Shown here: one piece after another, positions 6,561-11,349 of the stretch
Layout of the letters: the number at the start of each line of letters is the position of its first letter
Numbering within the stretch: position 1 is the stretch's first letter
DNA from: JAEUNJ01 sp052035955
Lineage (GTDB): Bacteria; Pseudomonadota; Gammaproteobacteria; Burkholderiales; Rhodocyclaceae
NCBI GenBank assembly: GCA_052035955.1
Contig: JBPOHD010000141.1
Span: 1-11,349, forward strand
Direction of reading: 5' to 3'
Length of the DNA: 11,349 nucleotides
Program-made: the position numbers and the translations under genes
Notes under the pieces: model-generated
Databases searched by the model: none
Told to the model about the DNA's origin: nothing
Seen by the model: the letters and a program-made list of their open reading frames with translations, nothing else

Positions 6561-7007
6561 CTAGTCCCGGATCTCCGGCTCGACGAGCTTCGCCAGCTGC
6601 GCCAGGGACTCCTGCCACCCGAGGTAGCACATCTCGACGGGAATGACCGCCGGTATTCCCGCCTGCACGATGTCGATCCCGGTGCCGCAGGACACCTGGG
6701 GCAACACCACCGTCACCTGCATTTCGCCCGGCAGGCCCGGATCGTCGAACTTGTCCACGTAGCGGATCCGCTCGTGGGGCACCAGCTCCAGGTACTCGCC
6801 GCCGAAGGCGTGGCCGTTGCCGGTGGTGAAATTGGTGAAGGACATCCGGAAGCTGCCGCCGACCCGGGCGTCCATGTGATGCACCTTGCAGGTGAATCCG
6901 TAGGGCGGCAACCACTTGGCCATGGCCTCGGCATCCAGGAAGGCCCGATAGACGCGCTCCGGGGGCGCGCGCAGCACGCGATGCAGTCTTACGGTACCGG
7001 TGGTCAT
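6561..7007 (-). CDS. SRPBCC family protein (AHSA1/START-like)
   Basis: This 148-residue protein has the helix-grip fold of the AHSA1 branch. Seen: TVRLHRVLRAPPERVYRAFLDAEAMAKWLPP (4-34), the standard first strand plus helices; GGSFRMSFTN in the middle; GGEYLELVPHERIRYVDKF (strand after the cavity); and the C-terminal GWQESLAQLAKLVE helix that lids the hydrophobic pocket. Such proteins bind small hydrophobic ligands; the substrate here is unknown. The ATG at 7007 has an AGGAG about 9 bases upstream and starts the domain; the longer frame adds a non-family stretch. It is the first gene of the SRPBCC-DUF1330-VOC set and carries the two-box motif 44 bases upstream. Confidence 0.9.
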   Translation of the reverse strand: MTTGTVRLHRVLRAPPERVYRAFLDAEAMAKWLPPYGFTCKVHHMDARVGGSFRMSFTNFTTGNGHAFGGEYLELVPHERIRYVDKFDDPGLPGEMQVTVVLPQVSCGTGIDIVQAGIPAVIPVEMCYLGWQESLAQLAKLVEPEIRD

Positions 7008-7050
7008 GGGCGTTTCTCCTTGTGCGAACGGCGCGTGGGAAGGCTCGTTC

Positions 7051-7088
7051 GCATGGTGCAGCAAGGCCGGCGGGGTGACAAGAAACGC
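7051..7088 (-). promoter_or_regulatory. Two-box promoter/operator motif upstream of the SRPBCC gene
   Basis: The minus strand reads GCGTTTCTTG, 14 bases, TTGCTGCACCATGC, the same as at 6151-6188. TTGTCA and CACCAT at 17 bp could serve as -35 and -10. The 14 bases between the boxes are unrelated in the two copies, so only the boxes are under constraint. Confidence 0.6.
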
Positions 7089-7113
7089 TGACGGCGGAAG
7101 GGATATGGATGCC

Positions 7114-7323
7114 CTACTTCCAGTTCAGATTCGGTTTGCGATTGGATGCAGCGCAATCGCGCAGGTAGAGATTGATGAGGCTTTGGTATGGAATACCGAC
7201 TTCCTCGGAAACGGACTTGAAGTAGTCAATCGCCTCACTGTCGAGACGGATCGTGATTTGCTTCTTCAACTGCGAAGCGTATGGGTTCTTCTTGGCCTTC
7301 GAGAAATCGTATTCTTTGCGCAT
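7114..7323 (-). CDS. brnA: BrnA-family antitoxin
   Basis: This 69-residue protein is the expected partner and autorepressor of BrnT. Seen: the BrnA opening MRKEYDFSKAKKNPYA (1-16), then a ribbon-helix-helix DNA-binding segment with the strand KKQITIRLDSEAIDYFKSV, the turn EEVGIPYQSLINLYLRD, and a basic tail ending NWK. It follows the toxin gene with 9 bp between stop and start; AGAGGT lies about 6 bases before the ATG. Toxin-first order is normal for brnTA. It should bind as a dimer or tetramer to the palindrome in the toxin promoter (7628-7638), which is inference from the family. Base composition is lower in GC than in the genes to the left, suggesting acquisition. Confidence 0.88.
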   Translation of the reverse strand: MRKEYDFSKAKKNPYASQLKKQITIRLDSEAIDYFKSVSEEVGIPYQSLINLYLRDCAASNRKPNLNWK

Positions 7324-7332
7324 GGGACACCT

Positions 7333-7614
7333 CTAGGGGTAAGACCTGGATTCCTTGGCGCTTGCCTTCCGAGCCGAGATGATTCGAATGACGCGACCTT
7401 CGCCGCGGCAACAATGACAAACAACCAAGAGCCGAAGCGCATGACTGAACCCGAGAAGAACCATACGGTCTTCATCCTCTGAATGGTCAGGGTCGTCGAT
7501 TAGCTTCGCTCGCTCATCATAGAAAGCGGACTTGGCCTCTTCGAAGCTCACTCCGTGCTTCTTCAGATTCGCCGCCGCCTTGCGTTTGTCCCACTCGAAG
7601 GTCAGTGCGCTCAT
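7333..7614 (-). CDS. brnT: BrnT-family type II ribonuclease toxin
   Basis: This 93-residue protein is a RelE-like fold mRNA/tRNA-level ribonuclease toxin neutralised by BrnA. Seen: FEWDKRKAAANLKKHGVSFEEA (6-27), the family hallmark; DDPDHSEDEDRMVLLGFS; and the C-terminal VIRIISARKASAKESRSY, which holds the conserved Arg, Lys and Tyr positions. Length is typical and no lesion is seen, so the pair may be functional. There is no Shine-Dalgarno before the ATG, and the predicted transcription start falls on or beside it. The gene lies directly after the attC-like tail of the nuclease-like cassette. Confidence 0.9.
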   Translation of the reverse strand: MSALTFEWDKRKAAANLKKHGVSFEEAKSAFYDERAKLIDDPDHSEDEDRMVLLGFSHALRLLVVCHCCRGEGRVIRIISARKASAKESRSYP

Positions 7615-7620
7615 GTGCCT

Positions 7621-7649
7621 AGTGTAGTTACAATGTAATGGATAATCAA
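7621..7649 (-). promoter_or_regulatory. brnTA promoter
   Basis: On the minus strand, TTGATT (7649-7644) and TACACT (7626-7621) are separated by exactly 17 bp, a good sigma-70 match. A start 6-7 bases after TACACT would fall at about 7614-7615, on the brnT ATG, implying a leaderless or almost leaderless toxin message. Confidence 0.6.
7628..7638. promoter_or_regulatory. Palindromic operator candidate in the brnTA promoter
   Basis: TTACA and TGTAA arms around a single central base lie between the -35 and -10 elements. The position suits autorepression by a ribbon-helix-helix antitoxin such as BrnA. Confidence 0.45.
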
Positions 7650-7725
7650 GATGTCCACAGGCCCGGCGCCTTTCGCGCCGATCGGGTAGGACGAAGCCTC
7701 GCGGCCCTGGAGCGAATTGTTAGTC
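7644..7725 (-). other. attC-like site of the nuclease-like cassette (worn)
   Basis: The minus strand starts with the core GACTAAC (7725-7719) followed by AATTCGCTCCAGGGCC, the usual left side of many attC sites. The inner arm TCCAGGGCC can pair with GGCCTGTGGA further on, with one extrahelical G. The right core would be CTTGATT, a poor match to GTTRRRY. The loop holds a second small hairpin (CGGCGC/GCGCCG) and a segment matching the 3' end of the group II intron. The left half is convincing; the right half is weak. Confidence 0.45.
7681..7708 (-). repeat. Remnant matching the group II intron 3' end (domain VI region)
   Basis: The minus-strand segment GGGCCGCGAGGCTTC, then GTCCTA, then CCCGAT, is nearly identical to the last 30 bases of the intron at 8349-8378, with one substitution and a couple of single-base gaps. 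No domain V or other intron part precedes it, so it is a fragment or a sequence the intron acquired. Confidence 0.55.
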
Positions 7726-7734
7726 GCGCAATTG

Positions 7735-8325
7735 CTACCGCTCAATGATGTACATATATGCGTACGCCATCCGTGTTTGGGTGCCTTCACCAACCGGCAA
7801 TTTGGGAAGCACCTTGACCTCTCCCTGTTGCAGATCCGTGGCCTTTAGAAAGGCCTGAAAGTCTCGCACTTGTTCTTTTGCGGTAAGAGGGGCCGTCACA
7901 TACGCCAACACCACTGCCTGATCCCCATCTCCCAAGAGGCCGCTTAGAAGACGCAGGCGTGCGACATCCTTCCCAAACGCTGCCCACGTCGACTGAGATC
8001 CCTTCAATTCCATGATGAGGCGCGCGTGGAGTTTGTCGGATCCGCAGGGGGGATCACATACCACAAGATCGATTCGGGCCCGCCCTATCTCAGGAATAGT
8101 ACCGCTGGGAATTTCCTCACCTCCGGACGCGAACTCGCTGAACTGCCAGTCAGCAGCGACCTCCGGTACTGCGTGCATGCCAGCCAATGAGACTGCATTC
8201 ATAAGGTGACATACCACCCAATATTCAGGCATTCGGGCAGACCCAACGCCAGCGACCTTCTCGAACTGTTGAGGGGCATTAAGCAACTCCCTGTGAATTA
8301 GGGAGAGCAAATCTTCGCGCTTCAT
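7735..8325 (-). CDS. Unrecognised protein with PD-(D/E)XK-like nuclease signature
   Basis: This 196-residue protein does not match a family I can name. Residues 84-108 read RIDLVVCDPP, then about a dozen variable residues, then RLIMELKGS. This is a D86 to E106-x-K108 spacing with a hydrophobic strand before each, which is the active-site pattern of PD-(D/E)XK nucleases. The following KDVARLRLL helix (119-127) and VVLAYVTAPL strand (138-147) fit the same fold. There are no membrane segments and no signal peptide. The N-terminal 60 residues are mostly helical and could bind a partner or DNA. The Shine-Dalgarno is weak. It lies between two attC-like sites, which supports a cassette gene, and it follows a GmrSD-type restriction gene. 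The nuclease call is inference from the motif; anti-phage function is a guess from context. Confidence 0.55.
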   Translation of the reverse strand: MKREDLLSLIHRELLNAPQQFEKVAGVGSARMPEYWVVCHLMNAVSLAGMHAVPEVAADWQFSEFASGGEEIPSGTIPEIGRARIDLVVCDPPCGSDKLHARLIMELKGSQSTWAAFGKDVARLRLLSGLLGDGDQAVVLAYVTAPLTAKEQVRDFQAFLKATDLQQGEVKVLPKLPVGEGTQTRMAYAYMYIIER

Positions 8326-8343
8326 TGGCAGTCTCTAGCAAGC

Positions 8344-8348
8344 GGCTA
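8344..8348 (-). other. Right end of the intron-split attC core
   Basis: These are the first five exon bases after the intron, TAGCC. Joined to the GT at 9381-9380 they give GTTAGCC, an integron R' core. They are also the head of cassette 2. Confidence 0.6.
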
Positions 8349-9379
8349 ATCGGGATAGGAAGAAGCCTCGCGGCCCCTCCCTCCCACACCACCGGACGTA
8401 CGGGTCACGTATCCGCCGATTCGATGAATTGAATTCCGACCGTGGCGCAAGGCTGGGCAGTCCCAGGGTTTCGAAGTAGCGCAATGGTAGCGCAACGGCC
8501 AATGCCGGTGTCTTCGACAACCGCCATGGACCGCGAGCCGACTTGTTGGTGTTCCACGCTTCGCGGACCGATACCCCGCGTCGGCGCAGTTCCCGGTAGC
8601 CCGCCGGTCCCCATTGTTTCCAGAGGTAGCAGCGCAACGGGCAAAGTCCCGTCCGGCTTGGGGATTTCCACGCGCTTGACGGGGCGCGGGCGATAGGTGC
8701 CCGTTTCCAGTTGCGTACGAATTTCCGGCCAGTGGTGTTTGAGGTAGTCCGGCAGGTCATCGACGGTCATGCCGTCGATGCCCGGCGCGCCTTTGTTCCG
8801 GCGCACTTGCTTCAATGCGCGTTGCAGGTTGTCCCTTTCCAGCACTTGGGCCAGCAACGCCTGGGGTTGAATCGACTCCGGTTGTCGTGGCAATCCAGCG
8901 ACGAGTTCATCCTGCTGGGTTCCAGCAGCCCGATTGCCCGGGCGGTCAGATGCGTTCCCGCCTCTCTTCGTCACGGTCCTTTGTCTTTCATCGTTCGGGC
9001 CTTCGGCGGGGGCGCCGCCTACTATGCCTTCTGCTGACTTCTCCACGGTATTCAGCGTCCGTTTCCAGACGCCCAGCTTCGATGTTCCGAAGCACCGGGG
9101 AGACCTCCCGGGGTAGGACGCGCTACCTTCACCGCATAGACGCCGGATTTATAAAGCACACCCTGTTGCCGCAGATAGAGGACTTCGCGGTCACGTGCCC
9201 GCTCGTCCCGAGTGCACCACACCTCATATCCGGTTCTTGTTCATCGCCCCGCAGCTTCGGATTGGGCGACCAATAGACCCCGCCTCACGGCGACGCCCTT
9301 GCCCTTCTCCTTGCCTTCGGCTCTGCTTGCCTGGCCATAGGACTTTCACCTACGAAGTAACGCGCCATGCCCGGCGCAC
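8349..9379 (-). mobile_element. Degenerate group II intron inserted in an attC site
   Basis: This element of about 1031 bp starts with the consensus GTGCG (GTGCGCCGGGCATGGCGCG) and has the typical early domain I segment GTGAAAGTCC. It ends with a domain V-like hairpin (about 8389-8420; TACG/CGTA stem with a CG bulge) and a domain VI-like segment closing in CCTATCCCGAT. The catalytic AGC triad at the base of domain V cannot be seen cleanly. It encodes a reverse transcriptase with a large internal deletion, so it cannot move by itself; splicing in trans by another maturase cannot be excluded. Both ends are supported by the fact that excision recreates an attC core. Subclass cannot be fixed by eye; insertion at a GT^T of attC suggests the IIC-attC type. 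Confidence 0.82.
8446..9046 (-). pseudogene. Group II intron reverse transcriptase/maturase, internally deleted
   Basis: The N-terminal part (about 134 residues from a GTG at 9046) is intact through the RT0/RT1 region: ERDNLQRALKQVRRNKGAPG, IDGMTVDDLPDYLKHHWP, VKRVEIPKPDGT. At about 8645 the reading jumps, one frame over, to the maturase C-terminus: LRCYLWKQWG, YRELRRRGVSV, KSARGPWRLSKTPALAVALP, RYFETLGLPSLA, ending near 8446. Everything between, including the YxDD active site, palm and most of domain X, is missing, roughly half the normal length of over 400 residues. The junction is both a deletion and a frameshift, so the gene is dead. The true start may be a later GTG before TKRGGN. Confidence 0.88.
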
Positions 9380-9443
9380 ACGTTCAAGGTAACCGGCCTT
9401 GCGCGGCTTTATGCGCAAGGTCCGGAGGAATGATGGGTTCGGC
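9380..9443 (-). other. attC site of the GmrSD cassette (left part, up to the intron)
   Basis: The minus strand starts with the R''-like core GCCGAAC (9443-9437; one mismatch to RYYYAAC), followed by an 11-base spacer. Then comes a 12-bp stem, CCGG-A-CCTTGCGC pairing with GCGCAAGGCCGG, with a single extrahelical A on one arm and an 8-base loop, then an 11-base spacer and GT. The symmetrical spacers, strong stem and one bulged base are the structural marks of attC. The rest of the right core (TAGCC) lies beyond the intron at 8348-8344. Confidence 0.68.
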
Positions 9444-9448
9444 CCCAT
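9437..9448 (+). repeat. Cassette-end inverted repeat, tail copy
   Basis: GTTCGGCCCCAT on the plus strand is exactly complementary to ATGGGGCCGAAC at 11214-11225, about 1.77 kb away. It overlaps the R'' core of the cassette's attC. Confidence 0.8.
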
Positions 9449-9465
9449 GGTCATGCGAGCGCAAC

Positions 9466-11184
9466 CTACAGTCCAAGCTCTTCCAGCAAGCTCTTGCGCC
9501 CCGCTAGTCGCCAGTGGTCCTCGAATACGGCAAGCAATTCCTTCTGACGAGCTTCGACTACGTTCAGGGACCACTCTGGCTTATCAAGAACTTGAGTGGT
9601 CATGACGAATGGCGAGATGCCATTTCGTGAGAAGTACGCTTGCTTCTTTGTGTCGAAGTCATAGTTGGACGCAGCGCTGTTCTTCTTGCGGGTAAGCAGT
9701 GCGAGATTTCCGAGGCGGTGTACCCACAACACGCGGTCTTTCAGTTCGGGGAACCATTCCGTCCATTTGCTGGCGGCAGGGGGATTTTGCGGCAAGACAT
9801 GCTCGACGGTGACGGTGTCGTACTCATAGGTCGCGCCACCGCCAGAGAGGAGTGCGTCAAGTCTGAGAAGCAGCGCAGAACGCGCGCGTGCAGCCAACGT
9901 CTCGTACACCGGCCCATCGAGCTTCGAGTAGACAGCGAACTGCTCAGAGGGTGAGAGTTGTAGAGGCGACTTGTCAGCGAACAAATCGCCGCCGGATTCA
10001 ATGTGCTGCGTGAGGCGCGAAAATCGCTCTATCCGTTCGTTGATTCCGAACTTGGCCACCAACATGGCGTAAGCAAGACGTTCGAGGTCGCGGAAGAACG
10101 CATACATTTCGTCTGGCTTCTGCCGGAAGCGGGCCATAAACGCAAGAGCCGGCGGCACCCAATCGGTAAACTCAAGACGATTCAGCCATCTGAGGTGCTC
10201 ATTAACCTGTTCGGCATATGCCGTGCTCTCGTAGGCGGCGTCGAGGATCTCCTCGTAAGCCCGGGCCATTGGTAAGAGCACGTCGTCGATGAAGCGAACC
10301 GGCTGCTTGAGTTCCACTACATGGTCATTGAACTCCTTCAGCAACGTGCCCTTTGGTTTCGATTTCCGATAGACCATGCGGATGTGGCTAAACAAGTCCC
10401 CAAAAATGTCGCGGGTCAGGTCTTCTTCGGCGTCCTCCCACTTCTTTGTATATGCGTCTTTGTGTGGATCGGGAATGCTGCCAATGACTTGAGCTTTCAG
10501 GATGTCCGTAGCCGACAAGTCGAGTCCTCGACTATTTAGGACGGAAAATATTCGGTAGGCGGAGTCAAGATCGGGCGTGGCTACAACTACGAGGTAGCAG
10601 CGAATGACAATGAACTGCGCTAGACGAAGTCTCTCCGCCTCGGGTAGCTTTTCAAGGCGCTCGGCGAACAACTGCGCATTAGCTCTGATGTTAGCCTGAC
10701 TGTCAGACACACAGTCCTTCAAACGCAGAAGGTCGGCAAATCCATCTTCGCGCTGGACATAGCGCTGGAAGAACTCTCGATCCCGCTCGCGGAGTGTGAG
10801 GCGAAAGCGATCCTTTGTTCCACGAATTGCGCTTCCTCGCTCATAGAGGAGCGGTGTCACTTCCTCAGCCTGCTTGCCGGTTACGGATGCGCGTATCGCA
10901 GCCAGCAAGATCGTCAGCGTTGTTAAGCGCTGTTGGCCATCAACGACATCGGCGCTTGGATTGGCCTCTCCCTTGATTAGGACAACACTGCCAAGGAAGT
11001 ACGGCGGCATGTCTTCAACTGCGCCACCGTCCGCCAACATGAAACCATTCAAGTCCTCGAACAGTTCGCGGGCTTGCTCGGTTGTCCAAGCATAAGGTCT
11101 CTGATAGCCGGGAATCTGAAATACATAGTCGTCGCTGAAAATCTTGGAAAGCGATTGTTCATGTGCTACCAGAGTCTTACTCAT
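9466..11184 (-). CDS. GmrSD-type (DUF262-DUF1524) restriction endonuclease, single chain
   Basis: This 572-residue protein is a predicted type IV, modification-dependent restriction enzyme. The N-terminal DUF262 (GmrS-like, ParB/sulfiredoxin-type NTPase) shows FQIPGYQRPYAW (22-33) and ADVVDGQQRLTTL (78-90) with the conserved DGQQR; a helical middle follows (about 130-440). The C-terminal DUF1524 (GmrD-like, His-Me finger/HNH nuclease) shows TVEHVLPQ (459-466) with catalytic His462, then HRLGNLALL (489-497) and the downstream Asn-rich NSAASNYDF. All key motifs are intact. In E. coli the family cuts glucosylated hydroxymethylcytosine phage DNA; the modification read by this member is unknown. 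The gene is carried as an integron cassette and has lower GC than the left half of the window. No promoter is obvious, so it may depend on transcription from upstream. Confidence 0.93.
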   Translation of the reverse strand: MSKTLVAHEQSLSKIFSDDYVFQIPGYQRPYAWTTEQARELFEDLNGFMLADGGAVEDMPPYFLGSVVLIKGEANPSADVVDGQQRLTTLTILLAAIRASVTGKQAEEVTPLLYERGSAIRGTKDRFRLTLRERDREFFQRYVQREDGFADLLRLKDCVSDSQANIRANAQLFAERLEKLPEAERLRLAQFIVIRCYLVVVATPDLDSAYRIFSVLNSRGLDLSATDILKAQVIGSIPDPHKDAYTKKWEDAEEDLTRDIFGDLFSHIRMVYRKSKPKGTLLKEFNDHVVELKQPVRFIDDVLLPMARAYEEILDAAYESTAYAEQVNEHLRWLNRLEFTDWVPPALAFMARFRQKPDEMYAFFRDLERLAYAMLVAKFGINERIERFSRLTQHIESGGDLFADKSPLQLSPSEQFAVYSKLDGPVYETLAARARSALLLRLDALLSGGGATYEYDTVTVEHVLPQNPPAASKWTEWFPELKDRVLWVHRLGNLALLTRKKNSAASNYDFDTKKQAYFSRNGISPFVMTTQVLDKPEWSLNVVEARQKELLAVFEDHWRLAGRKSLLEELGL

Positions 11185-11213
11185 TCAATACCTCGCGGAG
11201 ATGGGTAGAGCGA

Positions 11214-11225
11214 ATGGGGCCGAAC
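11214..11225 (+). repeat. Cassette-end inverted repeat, head copy
   Basis: ATGGGGCCGAAC is the exact reverse complement of the tail copy at 9437-9448. It overlaps the head core of cassette 1. Confidence 0.8.
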
Positions 11226-11301
11226 GAATAGCGTTTATCCGCCGGCGAAGGCGAACGGGAAGTGATCGAGCGGTCATGACGGCGGATAAACCTCGTTGGA
11301 C
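11219..11301 (-). other. attC-like site of an upstream cassette
   Basis: This site is 83 bp. On the minus strand, R'' is GTCCAAC (11301-11295, a perfect RYYYAAC), followed by a perfect 12-bp stem, GTTTATCCGCCG paired with CGGCGGATAAAC, around a 35-base loop, then a right core GTTCGGC (6 of 7 to GTTRRRY). Length and order fit attC. Spacers are unequal (3 and 7 bases) and no extrahelical base is seen, which is less typical. The 48 bp to the right (11302-11349) would be the end of the previous cassette; they hold a small ACCGCC/GGCGGT hairpin and no gene can be assigned. Confidence 0.6.
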
Positions 11302-11349
11302 TGAACCGCCGGCGTGGCGGTCGTTATGGGGATTGTAAGTCTGGACGGA

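Larger units (their letters stand above)
7650..8348 (-). mobile_element. Putative integron cassette 2 (nuclease-like gene)
   Basis: The head reads (GT)TAGCCGC after the intron is removed, 20 bp before the ATG. The tail core GACTAAC lies 9 bp after the stop codon. The tail segment GCGACTAAC is complementary to the head segment GTTAGCCGC at 8 of 9 positions, as expected for the two ends of one circular cassette. The right-hand limit near 7650 is approximate. Confidence 0.5.
9381..11224 (-). mobile_element. Integron gene cassette 1 (GmrSD restriction gene)
   Basis: The cassette runs from the head core (G^TTCGGC at 11225-11219) to its attC next to the intron. A perfect 12-bp inverted repeat, GTTCGGCCCCAT at the head and ATGGGGCCGAAC at the tail, embeds the two cores that would pair in the circular cassette's folded attC. 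It contains one gene in the normal orientation, with only about 35 bp before the start and about 22 bp between stop and attC, the compact layout expected of a cassette. Confidence 0.68.

Noticed and set aside
6490..6915. Extension of the DUF1330 frame upstream to 6915.
   Set aside because: It overlaps the SRPBCC gene in another frame, is Arg/Gly-rich without motifs, and a strong ribosome-binding site marks the inner start at 6489.
7051..7088. Assigning the twin motif to an ECF41 or ECF42 sigma factor.
   Set aside because: Only one of the two copies has a TGTCACC-like element, and neither has a clear CGTC -10. The conserved boxes do not match either consensus.
7090..7650. Treating brnTA as a third integron cassette.
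   Set aside because: No attC core or stem is seen after the brnA stop, and the preceding right core (CTTGATT) is poor and overlaps the -35 element of its promoter. The pair may simply border the array.
8349..8378. An isolated REP or small repeat shared with 7681-7708.
   Set aside because: Here it lies exactly at the 3' end of the intron after a domain V-like hairpin, so it is explained as intron sequence; only the second copy needs another explanation.
9397..9420. CCTTGCGC/GCGCAAGG hairpin as an intrinsic terminator of the GmrSD gene.
   Set aside because: No T-run follows on the minus strand, and the stem extends past a bulged A to CCGG/CCGG, which fits an attC stem better.

Overview
The window looks like a chromosomal segment of a high-GC Pseudomonadota, probably a betaproteobacterium (or a GC-rich gammaproteobacterium). 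This is judged from codon and base use, the REP/RAYT element type, and the rhodanese, DUF3617 and CrtC-like neighbours. No species can be named from the sequence alone. It has three parts with different histories.

Part 1 (1-1127) is a REP/RAYT locus. A HUH-type REP-associated tyrosine transposase gene (354-851) is embedded in a direct array of about 73-bp REP-pair units spaced 87-90 bp apart. The half-unit left of the gene and the half-unit right of it together make one complete unit, so the gene appears to sit inside a unit. Part 2 (1127-7007) is ordinary high-GC host DNA. It holds a CrtC/AttH-like lipocalin-fold protein (minus), an exported rhodanese and an exported DUF3617 protein (plus), a convergent orphan contractile-tail sheath protein (minus), and a minus-strand group of small proteins: SRPBCC, then DUF1330, then VOC. 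An almost identically spaced 38-bp two-box motif lies upstream of the SRPBCC gene and again upstream of the VOC gene, suggesting one shared regulator.

Part 3 (about 7090-11349) is an accessory region with visibly lower GC, all on the minus strand. It reads best as a piece of integron cassette array without an integrase in view. In transcription order it holds: an attC-like site of an upstream cassette (11219-11301); a cassette with a single-chain GmrSD-type (DUF262 + DUF1524) restriction enzyme (9466-11184); that cassette's own attC, interrupted by a degenerate group II intron (8349-9379) whose reverse transcriptase has lost its catalytic core; a second cassette with an unrecognised protein carrying a PD-(D/E)XK-like nuclease signature (7735-8325) and an attC-like tail; and then a BrnT-BrnA toxin-antitoxin pair.

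The cassette reading rests on internal consistency. The GmrSD cassette begins and ends with a perfect 12-bp inverted repeat containing the core sites. Removing the intron at its consensus ends recreates a GTTAGCC core. The second cassette's tail core nearly complements its own head. All three gene units in part 3 are plausible anti-phage or stability modules, so this may be a small defence cassette array.
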